Below the pieces are notes generated by a model. That model was not told the origin of the DNA, made no database searches, and was given only the letters and a program-made list of their open reading frames with translations. Positions 1 through 11,110 of a stretch of DNA of 64,000 nt are shown in pieces. The translations under genes were made by a program, and so were the position numbers. This DNA is from Branchiostoma floridae (lineage: Eukaryota > Chordata > Leptocardii > Amphioxiformes > Branchiostomatidae): NCBI RefSeq assembly GCF_000003815.2, contig NC_049993.1, positions 12,389,189-12,453,188 of the forward strand, given 5' to 3'. Every line of letters begins with the position of its first letter. Within the stretch, counting starts at the first letter, position 1.

Positions 1-557
1 GGAACTGTAGTAATGCCCATCAATTTACTAACTTGATGAAACTATTTCCGAAAACCTTTAAGTTAGCATATACTATGTAGCAAAGGATTTTCAGATGGTG
101 GTGTCAAGCCAGTGGCCACGTGTATGGAGGACCTTCAGATATATCCCTTTAGCATCAAACCTTTGCATTTAAAAGACCGCGCATGCAACACACTTATTGA
201 GAAGAGTAGAGGTGACCAGTGTTCTTGGTTGAAAATGTGAGGTGCATTACACTACTATCTGCTGGAAAAATCATCATGCTTCAAGTTCATTGGGGATAAC
301 AAAAGAAGAAGAATTATAGGAATTCTACAATAGATGTAGTACTGTAACAGTAACTACAAAATGCCTTTAAGTTTGTGGTGATTTGATTTTGCAGAAAGGA
401 AAAATTGGAGTGTGCGCGGCAGTTTTAAGTTCACGATATTGTCATAGTCGCATAGTGACAAATAATGGAAATAGCGGTGGCAAAGCGGTCAACTTGAAAA
501 ACGTGAACATAAAACCACTACAAAAATGTCAAGAAATACAGAAGTCTCTAGTCTAAC
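1..557. other. ERMP1 intron, left window edge
   Basis: Follows the donor site after the last visible ERMP1 exon (phase 2, so the gene must continue). No exon, RNA gene or clear repeat is seen in this stretch. Confidence 0.7.
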
Positions 558-3500
558 CTGATGAAGGACATGACAGGGAAGAAGTATGGCACCCCACAGT
601 ATGGCCCTGTACATGGGAACTTGACTGCCTGTCTGAACTCCGGGATCTCAGGCTTCAGGTATATCAGCCCTGTGTAGTCCATACTGATGAGACCTATCCA
701 ACAGTCATGACGGGTCACCTCCCCTGTTACACTGTGGGTCGTCCTACAGTAGTGCTGGATGGTCAAAACATCACAACTTGTAAAGTATTACAGCAATTGT
801 TCTGTACTAGTACTAGATTAGAAAGGCTATATGTTGATGATGTTTCCTTTGAAATGATAGGTCCTAAAATAAGTGTGTTTGATTTTTATTTAGCAAAAGC
901 ATAATGTATGTGCTGGAATTTGATTCTAGCAATGTCTACTAGGGTTTTGTGCAATTACTCGTTGAACAGGAAAGAAAGGACTGAGGATGTAGAAAGGTAC
1001 ATAGCGGCAGTTAATCGTGCCATGTTTCTTCCTGGCGGTAGAGCCCGTTCTTTGGGCAATTCCAAGGTGTATTACAATACAATTTTTAGCAGGAAAAGAG
1101 AGAGAAAAAAAAAATACACGGAAGAAGTTGCAAAGGAAAGCTGTATAACAGCAACATGTAACTGGAGAAAATGATGCCTTGATCATTCGTGAAATTACCA
1201 TAAAGTATCGCTTGAGAAATCACAGTTAGTTTAACGTGGTGGTCTTATGGTAATGGATGTTACTAGTATATAATTCCATGCCAAACTAAGGTATAAGGTA
1301 TCATACCTGCAATATGAGCCTCTTGGGTGTGGGGTTAGCCTTGTTACCAGAATAAGGAAACCCGTAACTGCTGAAGGCCAGGGCAAAGGTCACCACAATG
1401 ACTGCTCCCAGGCTGAAGGCTAACCTTTTCACTGACTTACTGATGTAAACTATACTCAGCTGTAAAAAAAAAAACTACATTGAAAATTCCCATTAAGATT
1501 TTCCAGAACATCTTCTGTACAATTATTGTAAATTGTAGTAAATACAGGAAAACAGTTACTATTCTTTCAGTTAACAGATAAGCAATGATAAATAAAGTTT
1601 TTGAATTTCGAACAAAAGGTGAGAGAAAAAGTATGAGTATCTGCCATACCATCTACCTGAGGCCAGAGGAAAGAAAATTTTAACAACAAGCAAGATTGAA
1701 AGTAACCATTCAGTATATTTGACAAATTTCTTCATCATCTAAAAATTGTCAATTACATTGTATGTTTGAAGCTTTCTGGCCTTTTATGACTGTTAAAATG
1801 TTTAACCATCTCATGGACAGTTGCATCAGAACTACTCAGTGACAGTAAGAAGTAGATAGACTCACTAGATAACAGGAGAGCACAATTGTAGAGAGTACAG
1901 CTATACTGGCCACGACAAAGTCTGGCGCGACTTCCGAGCCCGAGCGACCCATGATGGGGATGAAGAGGACAAAGACGTGCCAGACGCCATACACGGTCAT
2001 CACCATGGGAACAAACAGCCCCAGCAGGTGGTACAGGACAAAGGAGTCGCGGCCTGTGGGAGATGCAGCTTCACTTGTCAATCACGATTAGTTCATGATC
2101 TAACAACATTACAGAAAGTTTATGGTGTCCACCATTTTTATCAAGGAATGATTAATTGTAAGATATTGATTCATTCTTATAATCTCTTTGCCAAAAAGGC
2201 TGGTTCTTAAATGTCCAAGGTTTCAAGTGAGCATTACAGAGGCAGTAGATTGGTGGATGGTGTCAAAGTTTTGGTAAGTCCCATAAAAGTACATAGGTCC
2301 TGCTTTAGAATCTATTGCATTCTGTTAACGGTTTTATTCCTCTAATAACTTATATAATTGAAAAACAGTCAAGCCAATCCAGCTGCTTGTGTATCTAAAG
2401 CAACAGCCCTGGTCAGTGGTGTACTGGCAAATCAATCCATCATTCTTGCTGTGCTAATCAGATACTCCCCCTCTTCTTGTTGGAAGAAATATTACCAACC
2501 AATCACATTGCTGTGTACGATAAAGAAGCAAATTGTGATTGGCTGGAAAATTTCCCTCCAACAACAGGAGGGGTAGTATCTGATTGGCTGTGAGTTGGCC
2601 AGCACTAACGCAGTGAGAAGGATGGATCATAGAACCAGTATGCCAGGGCCAATGCTTCATAATATTATATACAATTAGCATGCCTAAGGTATGTAATGCA
2701 ACAAACCTTTGGTGTTTCCTCTCTGCTTTAGGGCAGGCCTCATGAGCGTGACCCTGACCAGCAGCGGACAGACCAACCACAGCAGGGTGTAGTAGGCAGA
2801 GCAAACACCGCGATAGGTCAGGACCCCCAGCAGACTCACCCAGAACAGCAGCACGGAGTCAAACACCAACTCTTCCAGCACCCAGCTGTCTTTTATATTC
2901 TTGAAAAAATAAAATACACTAAATAATGATTCACAAAAATGGACAGATGCTTAGCTTATATGTATTCACCTTGAGTATTCACCTTGAGCGACAGCCAGTA
3001 GGTACCCGTTAGAGTAATGAGGCTGTACATAGTTAAACTGCGGGGCTGTAGGGTTAAACTGCGGGGCTGTAGATTATTTAAGTACATTATTTAAGTACAT
3101 GTCCGTCATAATTTCATAGCCCATGTATCACACAGTTGTGAAAGCACTACAGCATGGGACTAGTCCACTTTAGTGGTGTGTGTGTTTAACTAACATATAC
3201 ACTTTCAAGGCTTTGGTCACCCTCACACTCAGGGTTGACATCGCGGCAAAGCCTAACGATATCACCCCTGACAATTCAGCCAGGGTATTTGGGGCGCCCT
3301 GCTTATGAATATTAATGAGCTTGCCTGATTTGTCGCGGGCCAATCAGCGACCGGATTGCAAGTTTAGAACAAACAGCGTACGGCGCGGCGTGTACAAAGA
3401 TCTGTTTATCTTTGCGTGATGGTAATGTTTTTTTGTTTCGTATGCTAGGTCGGTACATGTATACGGTGATACCGTGGTTACCCTATACCCACAGAACCGA

Positions 3501-6500
3501 CAAATGTTAAATTTGGTACCTGATAAACTTCATAAAGACGTCTGGACGCTGAAAGAACGTTACGCCGGTACTGTTATCTTGCTCTTGAATATTAATAAGT
3601 CGCCTTATATGGCACCTTTCCGAGCTTTCGACAACAAAAAGCCAGTTGGTTAGAAGCCACGCCCCAAATACCCAAATACCCTGGCTGAATTGTCAGGGGT
3701 GATATCGTTAGGCTTTAATTGCCGCGATGTCAACCCTGACTGTGAGGGTGGGCTTTGGTATGAGCCAACACCAAAGTTTGACCCTGTGACATCCTAAATG
3801 CAGCTGTAAAATGGTTTACAAACAAAAAAATTCATATTACTAGTACCTTGTAAAAGTAGTTTCTGGCTGCCCTGTGCAAGAGTACTTGTACAAGCACGGC
3901 TGGACATACGTATAGGCCCACGATCAGCTCTGTGTGTGTGAACCACGTCATGTGTCGCTCTAACCTGAAACACATTTAACACAAAAATTTCAAATTAAAT
4001 CTTGTATCAAAACACTAGAAACTCTTCTATTTCATAAGATACATAAATGGATTATACAGTTTTCTGTTCTTCAGTTATGCACTGTGATGGGTGGGATATA
4101 TTTTGTCAAGCTTAGTGCCATTTGGAACCACATTTTTCTCATTGCAGCGCCACCTAGCGATAAGTAGAATCTGGAAGGCAGCAGAAGCATTACTTGAACA
4201 TTGACAGTAAATCCTTTGCTTTAGCAACAAAGAAATGTATAATCCATTATAGATTACAGTCTTGTATCCCTAAGGGTTATTCTGTTTTCAAACTCAGAAC
4301 TTTAATGGTCTTAATGGTCTTGCCTTGTCATGAGAAAGGCCACAGCTATCACTGTGAAAACAGCTGAAATCCAGCCCAAGATCAGCACCAGAACAGCACA
4401 GAAAAGCTGTCTCAGGTACAGCAAACCTGAGGTTCCTGCAATATTAACAGCAAATTCAACACTATCATTCATCAACAACTAATTTTACTAAGATTGCAAA
4501 GCTACAAGGTACAATGTACAATGTATCGCTATGTGACACGTCCAATCTCCGAGACTGACATTTGGACAAAAATTACAAATATTTGGTTCCAATCTTGTTG
4601 GAGCAAAAAACAGTTTGGAACTAACCAAAACTCTCACACAGCATTGTAGACTTAGAATACACATGTTGTCATAAACACAAACATAATAAAAAAACAGCAC
4701 TGACTCAATATGACAAATATGAACAAAACCTAAGTCACTATCTCTCCAAATGTTTCACAGTTTGAAGGTATATTGACCACAGCAACAAAACAAGGTTTAA
4801 TAAATAATAAAACCATCAGCATACCTCCAGTTCTACTTGGCTTGAGCTTGTAACCAAAATACACGAGTGTAAACAGAACAGCCAAGGAGTTGATGATGAT
4901 GGCAACATGATGAGGATACACCACCATGAACAGACCAATCACGTCAAAGAACACTGTTTTGCCATGGCGATACTCTCCAGGGTACGCGAGGTAAGGAGAA
5001 TTGACCAGATGCTGTACGATGGAAAGCAAGTTTTCACCTGGAAATACAACAATGAGAAAGATGAGCCACAAGAACAAAGCTGAAGAACATTTATTGTTCA
5101 AAGGATTAAAGCTGTGAATTACATACCAAAACATGTTCCAGAAAAGATAATGTAAAGGTAAGGGAACAGTTTTACAAAAACTCAGTCCATCTGTATCTGA
5201 ATCTAATAGTTTTCAAAATGTCTGAACATCCCAAATATATAGTTTTCTTTTTCTCTTGATCACCACTTAGCTTTTGCAGTAGCTCAAATTTGAACACACT
5301 TGACATTAAAAAAAGACGCACCATATTGTATGTGTGAATGTGTAACTTCTGAATGTATACATTCTAGTGATGATCATTCACATCAAAAACAAAGGAAGAG
5401 ACCTCAATCAAGAATTCTAACAAGGAAACTAATTACAATGTATTGTATTTATTGTAAATGATGGTTTGGATAAAGCTGTTAAGGGATAGAAAGATATATA
5501 ACATCACTGAGTGGAAGAAAGCAGACTGGCCTTACCTGCTCTTTGCATGGAGCCAGGTGGGATCTGGTCAGGTGAGTCGTACTTCAGGTGGTAGACATAT
5601 CCATTGTCCATGTAGGCTATGTCAATACCTGGACAAAGAGGTCATCGACACTTAGACAAATATCCATTCTGGATATTAAGATGATAATTGTAATATATTC
5701 AGTAAAGCTGTAATATATACAGTAAAGCTGTTGTTTTGAAAGAACAAGTATGTTGCAAGCAAGCCTTAAGTAAAAGCATTTAAAGCCCCATATTGTACTA
5801 TCCGCAGTAGTGTAAGTACCTCACAGTTGTAGTGTCCGTACCCTTAAGTGTCTGTATCCCAGTAGTGTCCGGTACCCCCAGTGGTGTCAGTACCCCAAGA
5901 AGTGTCTGTATCCCCAGTAGTGTCCTTACCCCCAGTAGTGTCAGTACCCCCCAGTAGAGTTAGTACCCCCCCAGTAGTGTCCATACCCCCAGTAATGTCT
6001 ATAGTCCCACTATTGTCCATACCTCCAGTAGTGTGAGTAGCCCAAGTAGTGACAATGCACCCATTAGTTAGTGTCCATACCCCCAGTGTCAGTATCCCCA
6101 GTAGTGCCTGTACCCCCAGTAGTGCTTGTACCCCCAGTAGAGTCTGTACCGCCATAATGTCTGTATCCTCAGTAGTGTCCGTACAATGAAGGGTCATCAG
6201 AAGCAAATAATTTGTCTTTTCCAGGCCATTTCTATGAACAACAATTTATGACTATGTAGTAACACAAACCTGGCAGGTTGCCATAGTCGCGGTAGATGCG
6301 AAAGTCTGTGTCAGAAGGAATGACATTGCTCTGGAACAGCTCCTGAGCAGTTACGGAGGCAAACGGATATTTCGCTGCCTCAGCATACGCTCGAACCAAC
6401 CATGGATGGTCAGGGCCTTTAGATAGAAAAATACAGAGTTGAAACTCGGGGGCACAATGCATGCAACTAGTGCATATAAATCTAAAGTGAAAAACATGGC

Positions 6501-9500
6501 GAGTGTGATATGTTCTTGCAAATGAGTACGTAGTCATGAATCAATTTTCTTGACTTCTCTCTGCAATGACCTGAAGGAAAAAATGATGAAGATTTAGGGG
6601 TTTAAATTACTATCAAGGAGCCATGTTGAGGTTTCTTATTAAAACTGTTGCCAGATGGATAAAATGCTGACCCCCATGTAACCTTCTCTTTGACGAGGAC
6701 AGTTCAATGAAAGTCTTGCAACTTCCAGCCACAGTTTAAGGATGAAATTTCACATGTAATAGTATAAAAATGACTCTGTATATCATGTATCTACATGTAT
6801 TTTCCTCAAATGGATTCAAACGGTTCCACCATAAAACCTCATTCCACCCAAGGAGCTATGAAACAGAAACTGATAGGAGGTCAGAAATCAAATTTGGAAT
6901 GTGACCAATCGAAACAATTGTAATAACATTTTGATGTACAATTAAGTCAACATTTTGATGTACAATTTCAGCCTTTTCAGTTTTATAATATCTGGAAGTG
7001 GGTCAAGCAAAATCTTCAGATATTGAATATAGGTGGTGGGGCAGCTGGCATAGGAAGATTTAATTACCATGGTGACCTATTATCATTGATAATAGGTCAC
7101 CATGGTGATTAATATCAATTTATCATGTGGATTAATGTCCGCATTGTAGGCGGTAAGCACTGCATTGCAGGTGGTAAGCACTGCATTGTACATGTAGGTG
7201 GTAACCCCTGCATTGTATGTGGTAAGCCATCACTCATAGTGCTCCTACATTGTACTTTTTTACTATAGTTTTACTTGAACTGTAGGCACAACACAAACAC
7301 AACAAACAACACCTGTTTGGAAGACGACTTCCCGTCCCCCTGCACCCGCGGACTCCAAGTTGACGAAAGCACGGATGTCCCCTGCCCAGGGATGCTGGGT
7401 AATGAAACCGTGACTCGCCTGCAGAAAAAGACCATGACATTATTGAACTGATAATTTTCCCTCCTGTCACAACTCTATGCAGATATAGTGTGCATAGTGC
7501 AGTGGTTAGCGGCCCTGCCTTTGGAACTAGAAGCCAAGAGTTCTATTCTGGCTTTGTTGCTTATCCAAAATGCACGCTACCAAAAAGGGGTGCAGTTCTT
7601 TGGATGGGACGTTGAGCCGTGGGTCAATGTTCATTGTACTTGTCGAGCTAGGGGAATTTCCCCGGTACAATAATCCTGTAACAACTGAGAGAATAGCTCT
7701 TCAGTGAGGTTAACTGGATCAATGTCCCTTTTTTCACTTCACGGTTGTCTGTCTAAAAATCACCATGAAAACCAGAATGGGTACATCGAAAGATATAGGA
7801 AAGGATTTCACTGAATAACAAATTTATTTGTTGACAACCAAGTGATTCATTCAACCTTATTCTATACTTGGTTGCATTCAAGTACAATACATCATGTACA
7901 GTTTGTATTTGCATTTGTATTGATTTATAGATTTTTTTACCTGAAGGATATTTTCCTCTGCTCCGTTCAAAACAAAGATGATGGAGTTTTTGAGTGGTGT
8001 GTCGGTCTGTGACAGTACACGCAGAACCTCCAACATGGACGCACAACTAGCTGCATCGTCACTGGCACCTGTAGGAAATGAAAATAAAAGTCTACAATCA
8101 GAATTTTAGACTAGGTTTTGAACAGTTCAAACCTACTAAGCTCCTAACTTAATGCAAGACATATCTTTTTACATTTTTACAATCCTTGTACTGGATGTTA
8201 CTGGTATGAAAATTTGTGAGCTTTCTTTGTTTGAAAGGTTTGAAGCAGCTACAATGTAGATCTGACATGCAGAACTTACCTGCTTTAACATCTACACATA
8301 ATGGTTTCTTGAAATTTGTTTTTATAACAGGATGGAATTCTAGTTGCCTGCACGATGTTTTTCGTCATTTCTCAACACAAATTTCTCGATCTTTGGAAGG
8401 TTTTAGATGATCTGCAAGTGTAGATGAAGAAGATCTACAAGTGTACAGCAACATAAAAAAGAATATATACAAGTGCATTTTTTTTGCAAGTCCAAGAAAC
8501 GTTTCCTGCTGTTCCGGTTTTGACAGGACTTGAACCGAAACTTTTTACAAGTCTAACGTTAGTGCCGGTTTGGCGCGGCGTACCGTACGCAGCGCGCAGC
8601 AATTACCAAAACTTCCTTGTAATTGTTTTGTTTTTCTTGCAACAATTAAATTTAATTTTCGCGATTTACAATCAAATTTAATTTTTACGGTTTTATAATA
8701 AAATTCAATTTTTGCGTTTTTCGCGACACTCTGTTCCCAAGTGGACGGCCTCTCAGCTGAGGTCTGGCGGAAATGCTGGCATGGATATTAAAAACTATGT
8801 GCATGGATAATGCTGAAATGTTTTATAATGTTATCAATGTTTTCCTTACCTGGTCCTCCCATGGTAGAGTCAAAGTGGGCGTTGATCATCAGACTGTGTC
8901 TTGTCTGCTTCTTGGGCGACAGACGCACCACGATGTTGGTGATGTTGTCATAGTAGTGAGTGAACGAAGACAGGAAATCCAAAGTAAAGTAACCTGAAAC
9001 ATACTGTAAATCTTGAAATGTTCCAGGAACATCTATTTTAAATTTGTGTTTTTTTGTGTGTGTTTCGTGTTCTGTTCCACACCAGCGAAATGACCAAGTC
9101 AAAGCCTTGCAAGTTGTAACCAGTTTATTGTGGGCACTTTGTTGGGAACAGATGTGCTGGACTACCGCTTGTTTTAATCTAAATTCCCTTTTGTGATATC
9201 AGACATTTTTATGCAACAAAGTTTAAAAATCTGTTTTGGTTATACATGCTGTGTACAAATGTATATACATTAAATCATTCAGTATTATAGCACTAAGTGC
9301 ATTTTTGTGGCATTACTTGATGGATCCTTGACAAGCACACAGTATGGCTGTTTATACAACCTGGAATTTCTGGAAGTGCATACCTGGCACTGATGATTGT
9401 TCATTAAATAAAAAAAACAAGCTATTTGATACTCCTCTCTGTGTACTGTCACCCTCAGCAAGGTTCAAGGACAGACAGGTGACAATATTCAACAATTAGT

Positions 9501-10495
9501 CCCCAACTCTGCCAAAAAGGACCTTTTGCATACATGTACATGACTTTGTATATTCCCGAGACCCAAGTGGCATTTGATTTGGCCCTGTGCTTCCACCGAC
9601 AGTCTGTAAGGGTTCGGGTGTTTCCGCTGTATTACATTAAATTTTTTGTACTTTTGTATTGTTTAATCACATGAAAACTTACAACAAGTTGCAAAAATCT
9701 CCTTTCCCCTCCTACTGTTAAACTACAAACATAAATATACAAAAATATCAACTAGTAGCAACATTTGCAAGCAAATGCAGCATATTTCACTCAAAGTTGT
9801 AGCAGGATTTGTTTTTGCATTTTTTTGCGACCAAACACCGGTACCCTTAATGATCCTACTAGGCTATAGTGCAAATGGAGTTGGCTATTAAACTGGGTTG
9901 ATATAATTTGCTAGGCCCCGCGGTGGTTGCCCCTGTAGCTAGGGATATTTTGGAAGATGTTACATCATCTGGCACTGTCGTCAGGCTCCAATGCTGAGGT
10001 CTGGCAACTTGATATTCTCCCTTACTCATAGTGGAATTCCTCCCACCGATTTTTCGCCCCTATCACTTTACCTGTTGGCCTTTGTACATCCACTTCTATC
10101 CTGTGACTAGGCTTGGCAGCTTGCTGAATTTTGTCGATCTCTCCCAGCAGGTACCTCACCGTCAGGACTTCATTCTGGTAGGTGCCGGCAACTCTCGGCC
10201 CGAACCCGGTGATGGCATCCAGGTGTCGCCGGGCCCTCTCCTCCGAGAACTGGGTCGGGGGAGTCCCGGCATCGGTACGGGCAGGTGGGAGCTGCTTGGC
10301 TGCGAGAAAGACGATGAGCAAAACTGCGGTGAAAAACACAGCGATGACCACATAAACCTGCTCGCCTAACGTAGCTTTTGGTTCCGCAGCACCGTGATAT
10401 TTTGGATCGATGCCGCCGTTGTTCTGCAGGGATGTATACGAGTTGGAATGGGAGCCGGCATTCGCCGGTCCTCTTTGCCTCATGTTGACAGCCAT
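558..10495 (-). CDS. ERMP1: ERMP1, endoplasmic reticulum metallopeptidase 1 (3' end outside window)
   Basis: Zinc M28-family peptidase anchored in the ER membrane. Coding exons in order: 10072-10495, 8850-8993, 7941-8068, 7313-7418, 6270-6416, 5536-5628, 4825-5037, 4324-4435, 3847-3964, 2707-2899, 1866-2053, 1307-1459, 558-754. All junctions keep phase and give about 738 residues; human ERMP1 has about 900, so the last exons lie left of base 1. Seen: cytosolic N-terminus, a membrane segment near residues 48-66, then M28 motifs: NAHFDS (His181), ASDD (Asp193), NGAEEN (Glu227/228), NLES (Glu254) and a late YHLKYD. Several hydrophobic segments follow from exon 7 on. The start is the first ATG of an open exon and has no signal peptide, as expected for a type II anchor. 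The intron between 4324 and 3964 uses a GC donor. Introns hold a SINE, a MULE-like element and a minisatellite. Confidence 0.93.
2965..3095. repeat. Short local direct duplications
   Basis: Three adjacent small duplications in an ERMP1 intron: CACCTTGAG twice, GTTAAACTGCGGGGCTGTAG twice (about 3032-3072), and ATTATTTAAGTACAT twice. They look like replication slippage; no function is inferred. Confidence 0.75.
3209..3759. mobile_element. Non-autonomous DNA transposon with long inverted repeats and 9-bp target duplication
   Basis: Two inverted arms, 3218-3295 and 3661-3750, match over about 80 bases with a few indels; both start CACCCTCACA and contain TTGACATCGCGGC. The direct repeat GGCTTTGGT flanks the element exactly (3209-3217 and 3751-3759). 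Long arms plus a 9-bp duplication fit the Mutator-like (MULE) group. No transposase frame is present in the roughly 365-bp core. It lies in an ERMP1 intron. Confidence 0.8.
5811..6187. repeat. Minisatellite, about 16-18 bp unit, in an ERMP1 intron
   Basis: Some twenty degenerate copies of a unit close to CCCCAGTAGTGTCCGTA, all in the intron between the exons at 6270-6416 and 5536-5628. Copies vary at the base after GTGT and in C-run length. The array is open in one minus-strand frame only because of its periodicity; it is not coding. Confidence 0.9.
7060..7114. repeat. Near-perfect palindrome (hairpin)
   Basis: Arms of about 25 bases (TTACCATGGTGACCTATTATCA and its inverse) meet with almost no loop. 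The 12-base core TCACCATGGTGA is itself palindromic. It is intronic in ERMP1. Confidence 0.8.
7141..7226. repeat. Short tandem repeat, unit about 22-30 bp
   Basis: Four degenerate copies of a unit like GCATTGTAGGTGGTAAGCACT follow the palindrome directly, in the same ERMP1 intron. Confidence 0.7.
7483..7677 (+). mobile_element. tRNA-derived SINE
   Basis: A pol III A box (TAGTGCAGTGG, about 7494) and a slightly decayed B box (GAGTTCTATTCT, about 7536) stand at tRNA-like spacing. A tRNA-unrelated body containing GGATGGGACGTTGAGCCG follows. It sits antisense to ERMP1 in an intron. The family is not named because no library could be searched. Confidence 0.6.
8994..10071. other. ERMP1 first intron
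   Basis: This 1.08-kb intron has a clean donor (CAG|GTAAAG on the minus strand at 10071) and acceptor (8994). I see no internal gene, only AT-rich unique-looking sequence. Confidence 0.7.
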
Positions 10496-11110
10496 CTTGT
10501 ATGGACTAGACTGTTAGGCCAGGTGTGTAGGGGAGGACTAAAATTTTGATGATTTTTTAAACACTCAATTGATGTTAAAGCCATTTTGTTTTACATTATT
10601 CTTCTTACAAATCAAATATAATGATAAAAATATCTTAGAGATGTATTATTATTACTATATGGTCTTAATGATATAAAATACTTTACAATTTGTCCCTAAA
10701 AGTGTAATGAAATATTCCGAAAAAGACAGAGAGATGCAATGACAGCAAACTAACGTAGTGGGCACTAAATATTACCAAAATATAGAGAAGACTTACAGAT
10801 GTATGAAAAAGCTAGTATAAGATGAAAAAAAATTATTCATTTGTAGTGATATTTTACATCTTAACACATTCTATCCAGAAATAATTTGATTTGTGTGACT
10901 TATATCAAAGTTATATGTGCGCTTCCATGCTTTAGTAGACAAGGAGGGCAGCTGTGACGTAACCAAAATCAATATGGCGTTGGTGGAGTCTGCTACGTGG
11001 AACCGGAACTGTCTTCAATTTTTACGGAAAATGGCTAAACCAAGGACTTTTTAGCCACGATGTCGTAACTAGAAGAAAACCAAGTACTTCCTGATCTTCC
11101 TTAGTGGACG
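10496..11110. promoter_or_regulatory. Intergenic region between divergent ERMP1 and EDEM3-like genes, probable shared promoter
   Basis: Only 615 bp separate the two start codons. On the EDEM3 side are TGACGTAA (10955-10962, CRE/ATF-like) and AATATGGCG (10971-10979, YY1-like). On the ERMP1 side, AAGATGGC overlaps the start codon, another YY1-like arrangement. No TATA box stands out. The middle (10,520-10,900) is AT-rich. Shared regulation is inferred from spacing only. Confidence 0.45.

Noticed and set aside
5844-6206. 120-codon minus-strand open frame rich in Thr, Gly and Asp
   Set aside because: It is the translation of the intronic minisatellite; the periodic sequence explains the open frame.
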